A stretch of 64,000 bases of DNA from Thermotogae bacterium (GCA_024233675.1 JACKPH010000001.1:124001-188000), one strand, 5' to 3'; positions 27,175-36,223 are shown, numbered from the stretch's first letter. Notes: generated by a model not told the origin, from the letters alone. Program-made: numbers and translations.

Positions 27175-28420
27175 ATTTATTAAGATTTTCTTTTATTTTT
27201 TCCGTAAATTTTTTCCCGAATTCCCCTGCACTTGAAATTTCCTCTGATGTCGGAACAAATCTTGTTTTTACAGGTTCTTCCTCAAAAACATTTAATTTCA
27301 TAAGTTTTAATCTTTCTGTAAGGAATTTAACAGCCTCACCGCTCCAGCCGTATGATCCGAAAGCACTGTAAAGTTTATCTTTTTTACCGTTTACAACTGC
27401 AAGAATTCCAATGGCTTCCCATATATACATAAGAGCATCTCCGTTTATGGTAGGTGATCCGTACAATATTCCGTCTGCCCATTCCTGTTTTGTAACAAGA
27501 ACTTCAAGTTTATTTTTATCCTGAACTTCAACCATGTCAAACATTTCGACTTCGGCTCCGGATTTTTTTGCTCCCTCTGCTATTGCTTTTGCAAGTTTTT
27601 CTGTATTCCCGTAAGCAGAAACATAAAGAAGTAGTATTCTCGGTACTTCATGAACATCTTCCTTGGCCCATTTTTTATAAAGTTCAATATGTTCGGAAAC
27701 AAATTTTTTATCATGAATAGGTCCGTGACTCGGAGCTATCATATTTATTTCAAGATCTTTTATTTTTTCCAGTCCTTTTCTTGTATATTCCTTGAAAGGA
27801 CCCATAATATGTACATAATAATAAAGAAATGCATCCAGATATTTTTTATATGAACTTTCATCCAAAAGACTCAGAAACATTCTTTCATCGGAAAAATGAG
27901 CTCCGAATCCGTCACACGGAAAAAGAATTTTATCTTCTTCAAGATATGTAAACATAGTATCCGGCCAATGCCAGAAAGGGGTCTGTATAAATGAAAGTGT
28001 TTTACCGCCGAGATCTATTTTCATTCCGTCTTTTGCTTCAATATGTTTAAACGTTCCGTTTACTATCTGTTCTAAAAATCTCTTTGCAGGAACTGTAGAA
28101 ACAACAGTTACATCAGGATTAAGTTCGAGAATTCTGTGTATTGCTCCGGAATGATCCGGTTCTGTATGATTTACAACAATATACTCAATCTTTGAAAAAT
28201 CCCCGTCTACTATATTGGAAATTTTTTCAACGAAAAGATTGTCGAATTTATTATGAGCACCGTCTATTATAGCAACTTTTTCTTTTCCTTTTACTATATA
28301 TGAATTATAACTTGTACCGTATTCTGTTTTCATAATAACATCGAAAACTCTCAGAAGAGGGTTAAGTATACCGACCCAATAAACACCTTCTGTTAATTTA
28401 ATAGTTCTTGTACCTTTCAT
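27173..28420 (-). CDS. fprA: Flavodiiron protein (A-type flavoprotein, rubredoxin:oxygen oxidoreductase)
   Basis: A 415-residue cytoplasmic enzyme that reduces O2 to water (or NO to N2O) using electrons from rubredoxin. The N-terminal metallo-beta-lactamase-like domain carries the diiron ligands H85-x-E87-x-D89-H90 (NHTEPDH). The C-terminal flavodoxin domain begins at about residue 255 (YVSAYGNTEKLAKAI). The frame is open to 28459, but a GGAGGTGG site directs initiation at the ATG at 28420. It is the last gene of the oxygen-defence group, downstream of its likely electron donor rubredoxin. Confidence 0.95.
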   Translation of the reverse strand: MKGTRTIKLTEGVYWVGILNPLLRVFDVIMKTEYGTSYNSYIVKGKEKVAIIDGAHNKFDNLFVEKISNIVDGDFSKIEYIVVNHTEPDHSGAIHRILELNPDVTVVSTVPAKRFLEQIVNGTFKHIEAKDGMKIDLGGKTLSFIQTPFWHWPDTMFTYLEEDKILFPCDGFGAHFSDERMFLSLLDESSYKKYLDAFLYYYVHIMGPFKEYTRKGLEKIKDLEINMIAPSHGPIHDKKFVSEHIELYKKWAKEDVHEVPRILLLYVSAYGNTEKLAKAIAEGAKKSGAEVEMFDMVEVQDKNKLEVLVTKQEWADGILYGSPTINGDALMYIWEAIGILAVVNGKKDKLYSAFGSYGWSGEAVKFLTERLKLMKLNVFEEEPVKTRFVPTSEEISSAGEFGKKFTEKIKENLNK

Positions 28421-28459
28421 ATATCCACCTCCGATAGAGATATTTTTCACTTTAACCAA

Positions 28460-28490
28460 AAAAACAGGGGGATAAATCCCCCTCTTTTTT
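28460..28490 (-). terminator. Terminator after the rubredoxin gene
   Basis: The hairpin AGGGGGA/TCCCCCT (28466-28472, 28477-28483) has a TAAA loop and T runs on both strands. On the minus strand it follows the rubredoxin stop and precedes fprA, so fprA may be partly uncoupled from the upstream genes. Confidence 0.82.
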
Positions 28491-28650
28491 ATTCAACTAC
28501 TTCAAAATCTTCCTTGCTTGCTCCGCAAAGTGGGCAAACCCAGTCATCCGGAAGTTTTTCAAAAGCTGTACCAGGATTTATTCCGTTATCCGGATCTCCT
28601 GCCTCAGGATCATATATATAACCGCATATTACACATCTGAATTTTTTCAT
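28489..28650 (-). CDS. Rubredoxin
   Basis: A 53-residue electron-transfer protein with one Fe(Cys)4 centre. Translation gives [19 protein letters not shown] at the N-terminus and the second metal loop [10 protein letters not shown]; the four cysteines are C6, C9, C39 and C42. A GGAGGTAATT site precedes the ATG. It lies between the flavodiiron protein and superoxide reductase genes and is the expected electron donor to both, and to rubrerythrin. Confidence 0.96.
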   Translation of the reverse strand: MKKFRCVICGYIYDPEAGDPDNGINPGTAFEKLPDDWVCPLCGASKEDFEVVE

Positions 28651-28674
28651 AGAAATTACCTCCGTTTTATAATT

Positions 28675-29031
28675 TTATTCTATTTCTATTTCTTTCTGAC
28701 TTTCCCATAAACCGTGTAAATTACAGTATGAAAGAGCTATAAGTGTTCCTTTTTTATCTGTTTTTATTGTTGCTTTTGCTTTAGGTTCTGTTGTAACAGG
28801 TGAAAAATCAAATCTTCCGAGTTCAACAATATTAGGATTGTCATCATATTTTATATAAAGTTCAATCCATTTAATATAATGTTCAACTGTGTTAGGATGA
28901 GCTATTTCTTTTCCTACAGAAACTTCAACTTCAAATTTTTCTCCGGCTTTTACTTTATCCGGTGCAACAATAACAGGTACATGTTTTTCATTTTTAAAAT
29001 CTGCTGATTTTACTAATTCGCCTAATTTCAT
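28675..29031 (-). CDS. Superoxide reductase (class II, neelaredoxin type)
   Basis: 118 residues. It reduces superoxide to hydrogen peroxide at a mononuclear iron centre without releasing O2. The Fe(His)4Cys ligand pattern is visible: H17 (with E15 and K16 in EKHVP), H45 (HPNT), H51 (EHYI), C103 and H106 (CNLHG). The N-terminal desulforedoxin domain of class I enzymes is absent. The frame is open upstream into the rubrerythrin gene, but the real start is the ATG at 29031 behind GGGGAG. Its product peroxide is the substrate of rubrerythrin encoded just upstream. Confidence 0.95.
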   Translation of the reverse strand: MKLGELVKSADFKNEKHVPVIVAPDKVKAGEKFEVEVSVGKEIAHPNTVEHYIKWIELYIKYDDNPNIVELGRFDFSPVTTEPKAKATIKTDKKGTLIALSYCNLHGLWESQKEIEIE

Positions 29032-29050
29032 TACTATCCACTCCCCTGTA

Positions 29051-29560
29051 TTAGAATTCTGTAAATTTTTCTTTCGGAGCTCCGCATACAGGACATTTTT
29101 CAGGAAGTTCATTTTCAGTTGTGTATCCGCATATTCCGCAAACATAAATTGTTGCTTCCTCTATGTCTTTACCCTGTTTCGCAACTTCCAAAGATTTTTT
29201 ATACATATCGGCATGAATTTTTTCAGCCTCAAGTGCATAATGCGTTGTTCTTACTGCTTCCGGTTCACCCTGAAAATCTGATGCATTATTATAAACCGGA
29301 TACATTTCTTCAATTTCAAAATTTTCTCCGTCATACGATGACTGTAAATTTTCTTCGGTTGTACCTAAATATCCCAAAGCTTTAAAATGGTTTTTTGCAT
29401 GAACAAATTCAGCATGTGCAATTGCTTTCCATTGTTTTGCCAGATTTTTAAGTCCTTTTCTTTCGGCTTCTTCGGCAAAAATAAGATATTTCATATGTGC
29501 CTTTGATTCTCCGCCAAAAGCTTCATTAAGGAATTCTCTGGTCATTTCTTTTTTAATCAT
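29051..29560 (-). CDS. Rubrerythrin
   Basis: 169 residues. It has an N-terminal ferritin-like diiron domain (residues 5-135, with FGGESKAHMKYLIFAEEAE and the HAEFVHAKNHF and ALEAEKIHADMY helices) and a C-terminal rubredoxin-like domain with two CxxC loops (CGICGYTT and CPVCGAP). It acts as an NADH-linked peroxidase through rubredoxin. A GAAGGGGG site precedes the ATG. It is the first gene of the rubrerythrin-superoxide reductase-rubredoxin group. Confidence 0.95.
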   Translation of the reverse strand: MIKKEMTREFLNEAFGGESKAHMKYLIFAEEAERKGLKNLAKQWKAIAHAEFVHAKNHFKALGYLGTTEENLQSSYDGENFEIEEMYPVYNNASDFQGEPEAVRTTHYALEAEKIHADMYKKSLEVAKQGKDIEEATIYVCGICGYTTENELPEKCPVCGAPKEKFTEF

Positions 29561-29588
29561 TTTTTTGCCCCCTTCTAAAATTAATCAC

Positions 29589-29599
29589 TTACAGTGTAA
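29589..29599. promoter_or_regulatory. Palindrome TTACAGTGTAA upstream of rubrerythrin (candidate operator)
   Basis: An 11-base perfect palindrome (TTACA, one base, TGTAA) lies 29 bases upstream of the rubrerythrin start, beside a TATGAT hexamer that could be a -10. It resembles no well-known peroxide-regulator box closely. Confidence 0.35.
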
Positions 29600-29649
29600 A
29601 TCATAACACCGATTTTTTAAATTAATGTTAATTTAGATTTAAATAAGAT

Positions 29650-31467
29650 TTAGAATTTTATATTGTCAAAATTTTTCTTAAAACTTTTTATGAAGTCATT
29701 TGTTCTGTCCAAATCTCCGAGAATCTCTTTTATGTTATCGATAAACTCTTTAACCGATGCAGATATTTCTTCTGCGGTTGCTGATCCTTCTTCCGAAATG
29801 GCAAGAAGATTCTGTACACTTGCGGTGAGTCCTGAAAGTTTATCTCCTTCATTTTTAAGTTCTTTAAGTATACCTTCTATTTCTGATGAAATGTATTTTA
29901 TATTTTCTGTTGAATCAAGATTTATATCTGATGATTTCTTTAATTTATCAGCTTCCTCTGTCATACTTGAATATTCTTTTCCGAGATTTGTTGTAAGATT
30001 GTTTATTCCTCCGGATATTGTTCCTAATATTCTTGATATCTGTTCAGCAGCATTTTTTGATTCTTCGGCAAGTTTTCTTATTTCATCGGCTACTACTGCG
30101 AAACCTTTTCCTGCTTCTCCCGCACGTGCTGCTTCTATTGCTGCATTAAGTGCAAGAAGATTTGTCTGTTCTGCTATACTCGTAACTGTATCAACAACGC
30201 TCATTATTTTTTTTGCTTCTTCCTCAAGCGTATCTCCGCCTTTAACAAGAGTATTAAATCTTTCACTCATGTTAAATATCCCTTCAGAAGATTTTTCAAC
30301 CATTGTAGAAGATTCGGTTATATTTTTAACGGCATTTTCAAGGGAATCTATCATTGAATTCTGTTTGTTTATTATATTCTGAATGGAATTAACATTTGAA
30401 TCAACTACATTAGAAATATTTTCCGCATCGTTACTTATCTGAACAGAACTTACAGCAACCTGTTCAACAAGTTCTCCCATATTATCGCTGAGAGATTTCA
30501 TATAAGAAGCTCTTTCTGCGACTTTATCGGTAAAAATATCTATTTCTTCTATATCGCCAACAATATCTATAAACATACCGCTCATATTCTTTCTTAGGCT
30601 TTCAAGATTTTTTGTATTATTTTCAAGATTTTTTTCACCTTTAACAAGATACGGTTTGTCAAAAATATTCTTTTTCATGTCTTCAACTGATTTCTGACTT
30701 AAATCTATAGATTTTTTCAGAATAAAATTGTATACGAAAGAACTTATTCCGGCACCCAGTGCAGATATAACAGCTAAAATAACATTATTGTCTGTAAAAG
30801 CTCCTGTTATAAGTGCTACAATAACCGTAAAAGCTGTAACAAAAAAAGTTCCCGAAAAAGTGAATCTTTTTATAAGTCCGAGACCCATAGCTGATAAAAA
30901 TCTGAAACGGCTTATTTCAGCATATGGCTTTTCTGCTTCTATAAAAACTTTTATTGTACTTCCTTTTTCATCTTTTTCATCTTTTATGATTTTATATTTT
31001 ATTTTATCCCCGAAAAATTCCGAAGATCCTTCCAAAAGTCCGAGAAAATAATATCTCATATCCCTGAAAGATTTATATTCAACATAAGCCTTGTTGCTGT
31101 CAGCAATATCAAAATTTATCTGAGGTGGTTTCGCACCTTTTATTCTTTTTGTAAGGGATCTGTGAACATCGTTCATTGCAGAAAGAAAAGAAAGCACACC
31201 TTCTCTTTTGAAAAAATTAGGATAATAATTATAAAAAGTTTCTATATTTCTCTTTCCCATTTCTTTAAGTATTTCTTCTTTTGTATGTCCTGTCTTTGAA
31301 GCAATACCGTCAACCATTCTGTAAACCTTAACATCCTCAACTTCTTCGATAGGAGAAAAAATTTTATTTTCATCCATCCCTACATCTTTCATTATATGTA
31401 CAACTTTATCGTTCCCGTACAATTTTTTCCATGTTTCAAGCCAGGTACTTACAACCATCCCTTTCAT
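29650..31467 (-). CDS. H-NOX-containing methyl-accepting chemotaxis protein (probable O2/NO sensor)
   Basis: 605 residues. Residues 1-180 are a haem-binding H-NOX domain: the proximal ligand H102 (DVHRSLTK), the Y131-x-S133-x-R135 haem-propionate motif, P115, and distal W9, N74 and Y140. These positions match, without a gap, the numbering I recall for the O2-binding H-NOX of Caldanaerobacter (Thermoanaerobacter) tengcongensis Tar4H. Two membrane helices follow (about 204-222 and 228-250) with almost no periplasmic loop, and then a long MCP signalling domain with the hairpin tip [19 protein letters not shown] near 433-451. The haem domain is therefore cytoplasmic. It lies 90 bases upstream of the rubrerythrin gene on the same strand. 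Haem supply must come from elsewhere. Confidence 0.93.
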   Translation of the reverse strand: MKGMVVSTWLETWKKLYGNDKVVHIMKDVGMDENKIFSPIEEVEDVKVYRMVDGIASKTGHTKEEILKEMGKRNIETFYNYYPNFFKREGVLSFLSAMNDVHRSLTKRIKGAKPPQINFDIADSNKAYVEYKSFRDMRYYFLGLLEGSSEFFGDKIKYKIIKDEKDEKGSTIKVFIEAEKPYAEISRFRFLSAMGLGLIKRFTFSGTFFVTAFTVIVALITGAFTDNNVILAVISALGAGISSFVYNFILKKSIDLSQKSVEDMKKNIFDKPYLVKGEKNLENNTKNLESLRKNMSGMFIDIVGDIEEIDIFTDKVAERASYMKSLSDNMGELVEQVAVSSVQISNDAENISNVVDSNVNSIQNIINKQNSMIDSLENAVKNITESSTMVEKSSEGIFNMSERFNTLVKGGDTLEEEAKKIMSVVDTVTSIAEQTNLLALNAAIEAARAGEAGKGFAVVADEIRKLAEESKNAAEQISRILGTISGGINNLTTNLGKEYSSMTEEADKLKKSSDINLDSTENIKYISSEIEGILKELKNEGDKLSGLTASVQNLLAISEEGSATAEEISASVKEFIDNIKEILGDLDRTNDFIKSFKKNFDNIKF

Positions 31468-31684
31468 TTTTTCACCTCTTACTATTTCTTTTACTATATA
31501 ATTATACCATTATGATAATATTTTACTGTAACGTGTTGTAAATTTAAAATGTTATTTTTTATAATAAGGTTAAATAAAATTTATTTCAGAAATTTCTTAT
31601 TTATTAAAATAATATGTTTTAATAATATTTTAACATAAAAAACTGAAAATAATCTTATAATATATTAACCGAGGGGGCGATATC

Positions 31685-32233
31685 ATGATAAATCTTGAAA
31701 GTTCAAAAATAAGACTCAGAGCTTACCGCAGAGAAGATATAAAAGACGCCTTATCTTTTATAAATGATCCGGAAGTTTCTGAAAATTTAAGGCCGGGTAT
31801 ACCTTTTCCTATGAAACTTGAAAACGAAGAAAAATGGTATGAATCAATCGATCCTATGAGTACCTCCAATTACAGTTTTGCAATAGAAACGAAAGATAAA
31901 TCCTTATACATAGGGGGATGCGGAATAAACGAGACAGACTGGAAAAATTCATGGTGCGTTGTAGGTATTTTTTTAGGAAAACCCTACTGGAATAAAGGCT
32001 ATGGAACAGATGCCATGAAAACTCTTGTAAACTTTATTTTCAACGAAATGAATATGAACAAAATTAAACTCAATGTTTACAGTTTTAATAAAAGAGCCGT
32101 AAAATCCTACGAAAAATGCGGTTTTGTTACAGAAGGCATTTTAAAACAGGAATTTTTCAGAAACGGACAGTATCATGATGAATATATAATGAGTATTTTA
32201 AAATCAGATTATATTAAAAATCCGGGGTTATAA
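31685..32233 (+). CDS. GNAT family N-acetyltransferase (RimJ/RimL-like)
   Basis: 182 residues with the GNAT fold: an N-terminal IRLRAYRREDIKDALSFI start, the acetyl-CoA loop region KPYWNKGYGTDAMKTLVNF and the terminal NKRAVKSYEKCGFVTEG block. This is the ribosomal-protein or small-molecule acetyltransferase branch; the substrate is unknown. A GAGGGGGCG site precedes the ATG. It is a single gene with TATAAT at 31656-31661 upstream and a perfect terminator palindrome at its end. Confidence 0.88.
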   Translation: MINLESSKIRLRAYRREDIKDALSFINDPEVSENLRPGIPFPMKLENEEKWYESIDPMSTSNYSFAIETKDKSLYIGGCGINETDWKNSWCVVGIFLGKPYWNKGYGTDAMKTLVNFIFNEMNMNKIKLNVYSFNKRAVKSYEKCGFVTEGILKQEFFRNGQYHDEYIMSILKSDYIKNPGL

Positions 32234-32245
32234 CCCCGGATTTTT
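32216..32245. terminator. Bidirectional terminator, perfect 30-base palindrome
   Basis: AAAAATCCGGGGTTA is followed immediately by its exact reverse complement. It contains the stop codon of the acetyltransferase and the last bases of the stop codon of the convergent transporter gene, and has T runs on both strands. Confidence 0.92.
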
Positions 32246-33527
32246 AATATAGCATATTCATTCTTACAATAAGATATCCCGTAGAAACCAAAAGTCCTAT
32301 TAATGATACAACTGCACCTATTTTCATAAAATCCCAGAATTTTATTTTTTTCTTAAAAGAACTTTCAAGCAGTCCGACTACAACCATATTAGATGCAGCA
32401 CCGCTTATTGTACCGTTTCCCCCGAAGCTTGCCCCTAAAGCAAGAGCCCACCAGAGTTCACCGCCGTAAGGATTTTTAGTCATAATATTCTGTACTATTG
32501 GTATAAAAACAGTTACAGCAGGTACAGCTCCCATAAAAGCGGACATTATACCTGTTATCCACAATATTCCTATTATCATTAACTTAGGTCTGTCAGAAAA
32601 ATTATTTATAAGATTTGTAAGATCTGATATAACAGCTGTGTCTTCCATAGCTTTTACTATTGTAAAAAGTCCTATAAAGAAAAATATCGTATCCCATTCA
32701 ATTTCCTTTGAAACTTCTTCAAAAGATTTTGAGGATACAAGCATCATAATAGCTCCTCCCGTAAGGGCTATAAGCGCGGCTTCGTAATCAAGATATTCAT
32801 GAAGCAGGAAACCTGCTATTACAACAGCAAATATTATAGTTCCCTGTATCAGAAGTTTTTTATTTGTTATAGCCTTTGCAGGTTCTATTTTCAGAAAATT
32901 TTTAAATTTATCCGGAGTAGCTTTTTTTATATCCTTATAAACAAAAAGAAAATATGTAACTGAAATGGCAAAAGCTATAAGAGTAGGTATTATCATAACA
33001 GCCATAAACTCAAGAAAACTTGTTTTTGATGCACTTGCTACAAGTATATTAGGGGGATCACCGAGCATAGTGGCTGTTCCTCCTATATTAGCGGCAAATA
33101 TCATAGGAAATATAAAATATTCAGGTTTTATATCTGCCTCCTGACATATAAGAAGTATTACCGGAGAAAAAAGCAGAAGTGTCGTAACATTATCGAGTAT
33201 ACTTGAAAGAAATGCCACAGTAGCAAGAGTTATAAGAAATATCGTTACGACTTTTCCTTTTGATGCCTTTACAATATATCCCGCTATTGCCTGAAATATT
33301 CCAGTTGTTTTTAATATTCCGACAACAATCATCATACCTATAAGAATACCTATTGTATTAAAATCAACGTATTCGCTTATACTTTCTATTTTAAGATTGT
33401 CGGATACTTTTATAAGTGCTGCAAGTAATCCCATCGAAAAAGCTATTACTGATTTATTGACTTTTCCGAATATTATAAAATAATATGTTACTATAAATAT
33501 TATAATAACTGCATATTTTGCAATCAT
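32244..33527 (-). CDS. SLC13/ArsB/NhaD-type ion transporter
   Basis: A 427-residue inner-membrane protein with about eleven hydrophobic helices. Motifs fit the ion-transporter superfamily: SILDNVTTLLLFSPVIL, ANIGGTATMLGDPPNILVA and the second-repeat ASFGGNGTISGAASNMVVVG. The substrate could be arsenite, Na+/H+ or a dicarboxylate; the sequence does not settle it. The start has a GGGGGA site. It lies 20 bases after the oxidoreductase gene, so the two form an operon. Confidence 0.85.
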   Translation of the reverse strand: MIAKYAVIIIFIVTYYFIIFGKVNKSVIAFSMGLLAALIKVSDNLKIESISEYVDFNTIGILIGMMIVVGILKTTGIFQAIAGYIVKASKGKVVTIFLITLATVAFLSSILDNVTTLLLFSPVILLICQEADIKPEYFIFPMIFAANIGGTATMLGDPPNILVASASKTSFLEFMAVMIIPTLIAFAISVTYFLFVYKDIKKATPDKFKNFLKIEPAKAITNKKLLIQGTIIFAVVIAGFLLHEYLDYEAALIALTGGAIMMLVSSKSFEEVSKEIEWDTIFFFIGLFTIVKAMEDTAVISDLTNLINNFSDRPKLMIIGILWITGIMSAFMGAVPAVTVFIPIVQNIMTKNPYGGELWWALALGASFGGNGTISGAASNMVVVGLLESSFKKKIKFWDFMKIGAVVSLIGLLVSTGYLIVRMNMLY

Positions 33528-33547
33528 CAGAAATCCCCCATTATTTT

Positions 33548-34585
33548 CTATATTTTTATATATTTTCTTTTTTCATTTGATTCAAAACATTTTTCAATAA
33601 TATAAATGACTCTTTCGGCAGATTCGGGACTTATAGTCAGTATCTTTTTATTTATTATTCTGTCATAAAGATTTTCATAAAAAGCTGAATAATTACCTTT
33701 AACTGTTTTTATTATCACTTCGCTTTCAAGATTACCTATATTTCCTTTAAAAATACCGTAATTTTCAGGAATATCCTCACCGTATCTGTCATCGTATATG
33801 CTTAATTTTTTGCTTAGCTGTCTCTCCTGTACATCACTTCCGTATTTTACGAATGTTCCTTTCGTTCCTTTGACAACAAATCTGGGATATCTGTAATTTG
33901 ATACCATATCAGATCTGAGTAAAATATTAAATTTTCCGTAATCCATTATTATCTGAAAAAAATCATCAGTTTCCGCATTCGGTCTCTGAATTCTTATATC
34001 GGCAAATACTCCGAGCGGATCTCCGTAAACGGAAAGCATCTGATCAATAAGATGTGAACCTATGTCATACACAAGCCCCGTAGCCGTATCTTTTTTTTCT
34101 TTCCATTTATCATTTATTTCAGGTCTGAATCTCGGAAAATTAGATTCAATAGACATAACTTCGCCGAGAATATTTTCCCTAAGCACCTTTTTAACCGTAA
34201 GAAAATCTCCGTCCCATCTTCTGTTATGACTAACAGTAAGAACAAGATTTTTCTTTATCGAAATATCTATAAGTTCCCTTGCTTCTTCAACCGAAGCTGT
34301 AAAAGGTTTTTCAACAACAACATTTTTATTATGCAGAAGACATAGTTTTGCATGCTCATAATGAACTTTATTAGGTGTTGTAACTATTATAAGATCTATA
34401 TCAGGTGTAAAAAGATCTTCAATGTTGTGTACAACTTCAGAATCCGGATAATCTTTTTTTGAATTCTGACTTTTTCTTTCATATATTTTTTTTAAACAGA
34501 AACCCTCCATTTCATTTATAATCGGTGCATGAAAAATACTGGCTGACATACCGTAACCTATTATCGCAACATTTATTTTTTCCAT
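33548..34585 (-). CDS. Gfo/Idh/MocA family oxidoreductase
   Basis: 345 residues. The NAD(P)-binding N-terminal domain starts INVAIIGYGMSASIFHAPII, and the conserved VVEKPFT lies near residues 92-98. The C-terminal substrate domain has the YDIGSHLIDQML motif expected for the active site. Family members oxidise or reduce sugars and inositols; the substrate is unknown. A GGAGGTGAG site precedes the ATG. It is the first gene of a two-gene operon with the transporter, divergent from the flavodoxin-fold gene. Confidence 0.9.
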   Translation of the reverse strand: MEKINVAIIGYGMSASIFHAPIINEMEGFCLKKIYERKSQNSKKDYPDSEVVHNIEDLFTPDIDLIIVTTPNKVHYEHAKLCLLHNKNVVVEKPFTASVEEARELIDISIKKNLVLTVSHNRRWDGDFLTVKKVLRENILGEVMSIESNFPRFRPEINDKWKEKKDTATGLVYDIGSHLIDQMLSVYGDPLGVFADIRIQRPNAETDDFFQIIMDYGKFNILLRSDMVSNYRYPRFVVKGTKGTFVKYGSDVQERQLSKKLSIYDDRYGEDIPENYGIFKGNIGNLESEVIIKTVKGNYSAFYENLYDRIINKKILTISPESAERVIYIIEKCFESNEKRKYIKI

Positions 34586-34721
34586 AACTCACCTCCGACC
34601 ATACAATTTTATCATATTTAACGCTTTTCTTAAAGTGATTTTTTTAAGTATTAAATGTCTATAAATAAAAGAATTATCCTATAATAACATTTTTGTGTTA
34701 TATTTGTATGGGGGGATGAAT

Positions 34722-35591
34722 ATGAATTCTTATACAATATATGAAAGTACTCACGGATTTACCGAAAATATTGTAAAACAGCTTTCGCTTACACTTAAAA
34801 AGAATAGATTTTCAAAACCGTCTGAATTCAGTACAGAATTCAGAAATTATGATATTTTTATTTTTGCTTCTCCTATATACAGGGAAAAAATTTCTCAGGA
34901 GCTTTTAAATTTTATAAAAAATAATTTATTCTGGCTTAAAAACAAAAAAATAGCCTTTTTTTCAACCGGAATACTTGACAGGGATTATGATATTCAGAAA
35001 AAAATAATAAGTGATTTATTCGGAAAAGAAATACTTTATGAAAAAATAGGCGGAAAAATTGATTTTGACAGTTTATCACCGGAAGAATCGGTAATTGCTT
35101 CTGATTTTGTAAAGAGAAAATATTTTACTTTAAACGATGAAAATTTTTTTGATACCAAAAGAATAATTCTTTTTTCGGAAAAAATCCGGGAATTATTTTT
35201 TCAGAATAATCAAAAAATTGATTTCAGCCTTTTTAAAAAAATTTCACGACCTGTTGTTTCATCATGTTTTAACAATAAAATTTTTTCAGAGGAAATGACA
35301 TGTTATTTTGACAGCAGCGGAATTTATCTGCTTACTGAAGGGAGTGAAGTTTTTTCAACTGTTTTCCTTTCGAAACACATATCACTTTTTTTCACGGAAA
35401 CCGAGAAAAGACTTTCTTTAAATATAAACGGACACTTCGAACAGATTGAACAGTTTTCTCAGGAATATTATAAGATTCTTAATAAAATAGGTGTATCAGA
35501 AAATCTTTTTCTGAGAAAAAAAACTTTTATAAAAATTGTAAAAGTCAGTTATGAAACAATTAAAAATTCGAAATACAGCAGCATATCCTAA
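34722..35591 (+). CDS. Flavodoxin-fold protein with unassigned C-terminal domain
   Basis: 290 residues. The N-terminal 150 residues look like a flavodoxin of the HemG-like type: the FMN phosphate loop YESTHGFTENI at the start, then IFIFASPIYREKI and KKIAFFSTGILD. The C-terminal ~130 residues match nothing I recognise and contain two cysteines (one in VVSSCFNNK, one in EEMTCYFD). The frame is open to a GTG at 34695, but the GGGGGGA site favours the ATG at 34722. It stands alone behind a TATAAT at 34680-34685. Confidence 0.7.
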   Translation: MNSYTIYESTHGFTENIVKQLSLTLKKNRFSKPSEFSTEFRNYDIFIFASPIYREKISQELLNFIKNNLFWLKNKKIAFFSTGILDRDYDIQKKIISDLFGKEILYEKIGGKIDFDSLSPEESVIASDFVKRKYFTLNDENFFDTKRIILFSEKIRELFFQNNQKIDFSLFKKISRPVVSSCFNNKIFSEEMTCYFDSSGIYLLTEGSEVFSTVFLSKHISLFFTETEKRLSLNINGHFEQIEQFSQEYYKILNKIGVSENLFLRKKTFIKIVKVSYETIKNSKYSSIS

Positions 35592-35677
35592 ACATGCAAA
35601 ACAGTATATTTTTTTTAACAAAAGTATGATAAAATTATTTGTAAAATTTTTATATGTCCTAACAAGGAGGAAACAAA

Positions 35678-36193
35678 ATGAACATCAGGGATTTTGTAAG
35701 AGATATACCGGATTTTCCGGCAGAAGGTGTTGTTTTTAAAGATATAACGCCTTTATTAAAGTCACAGGAAGCTTTTTCATGGGTAATAAACAGTATGGCA
35801 GAAAAAATACAGGACTGGAACTTTGAAACAATAATAGGTCCGGAATCAAGAGGATTTATTTTTGCAACACCTCTTTCTTTTAAAACGGGAAAAGGATTTG
35901 TTCCTGTAAGAAAACCGGGAAAACTTCCTTATAAAACATACAGCGTTTCTTATGATCTCGAATACGGATCTAATTCACTGGAAATGCATACAGACGCTTT
36001 AAAGAAAGGCGAACGTGTAATAATAGTTGATGACATTCTTGCAACAGGCGGAACTATAGAAGCAATAATAAAACTTGTTGAAGCCGCCGGCGGAATAGTA
36101 GAGGGTATAGTAAGTTTTGCGGAACTTTCTTTTCTTAATCCGAGGGATAAAATAAGAAAAGATATTAAAATAGAAAGTCTTGTGCAGTATTAA
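35678..36193 (+). CDS. apt: Adenine phosphoribosyltransferase
   Basis: Purine salvage enzyme converting adenine and PRPP to AMP. It has 171 residues: N-terminal MNIRDFVRDIPDFPAEGVVFKD (family-typical; split around residue 10), the IGPESRGFIF loop and the PRPP-binding VIIVDDILATGGT (about 112-124). AAGGAGG precedes the ATG. It begins an apparent operon with pgi and coaE. Confidence 0.95.
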   Translation: MNIRDFVRDIPDFPAEGVVFKDITPLLKSQEAFSWVINSMAEKIQDWNFETIIGPESRGFIFATPLSFKTGKGFVPVRKPGKLPYKTYSVSYDLEYGSNSLEMHTDALKKGERVIIVDDILATGGTIEAIIKLVEAAGGIVEGIVSFAELSFLNPRDKIRKDIKIESLVQY

Positions 36194-36223
36194 TTAATTT
36201 CCGGTGTTGAGGAGGGTTAATCT

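Noticed and set aside
28652..29145. N-terminal extension of superoxide reductase overlapping rubrerythrin
   Set aside because: The extra 38 residues read through the rubrerythrin C-terminus in another frame. A ribosome site and the family's normal start place initiation at 29031.
29663..30382. Long plus-strand open frame opposite the chemoreceptor
   Set aside because: It is a shadow of the MCP coding sequence: Ser/Phe/Ile-rich, no ribosome site, no family resemblance.
31468..31684. Possible small gene or RNA in the 217-base gap
   Set aside because: Only A/T-rich sequence with TATAAT-like hexamers was seen; no stable hairpin, tRNA or frame with a ribosome site.
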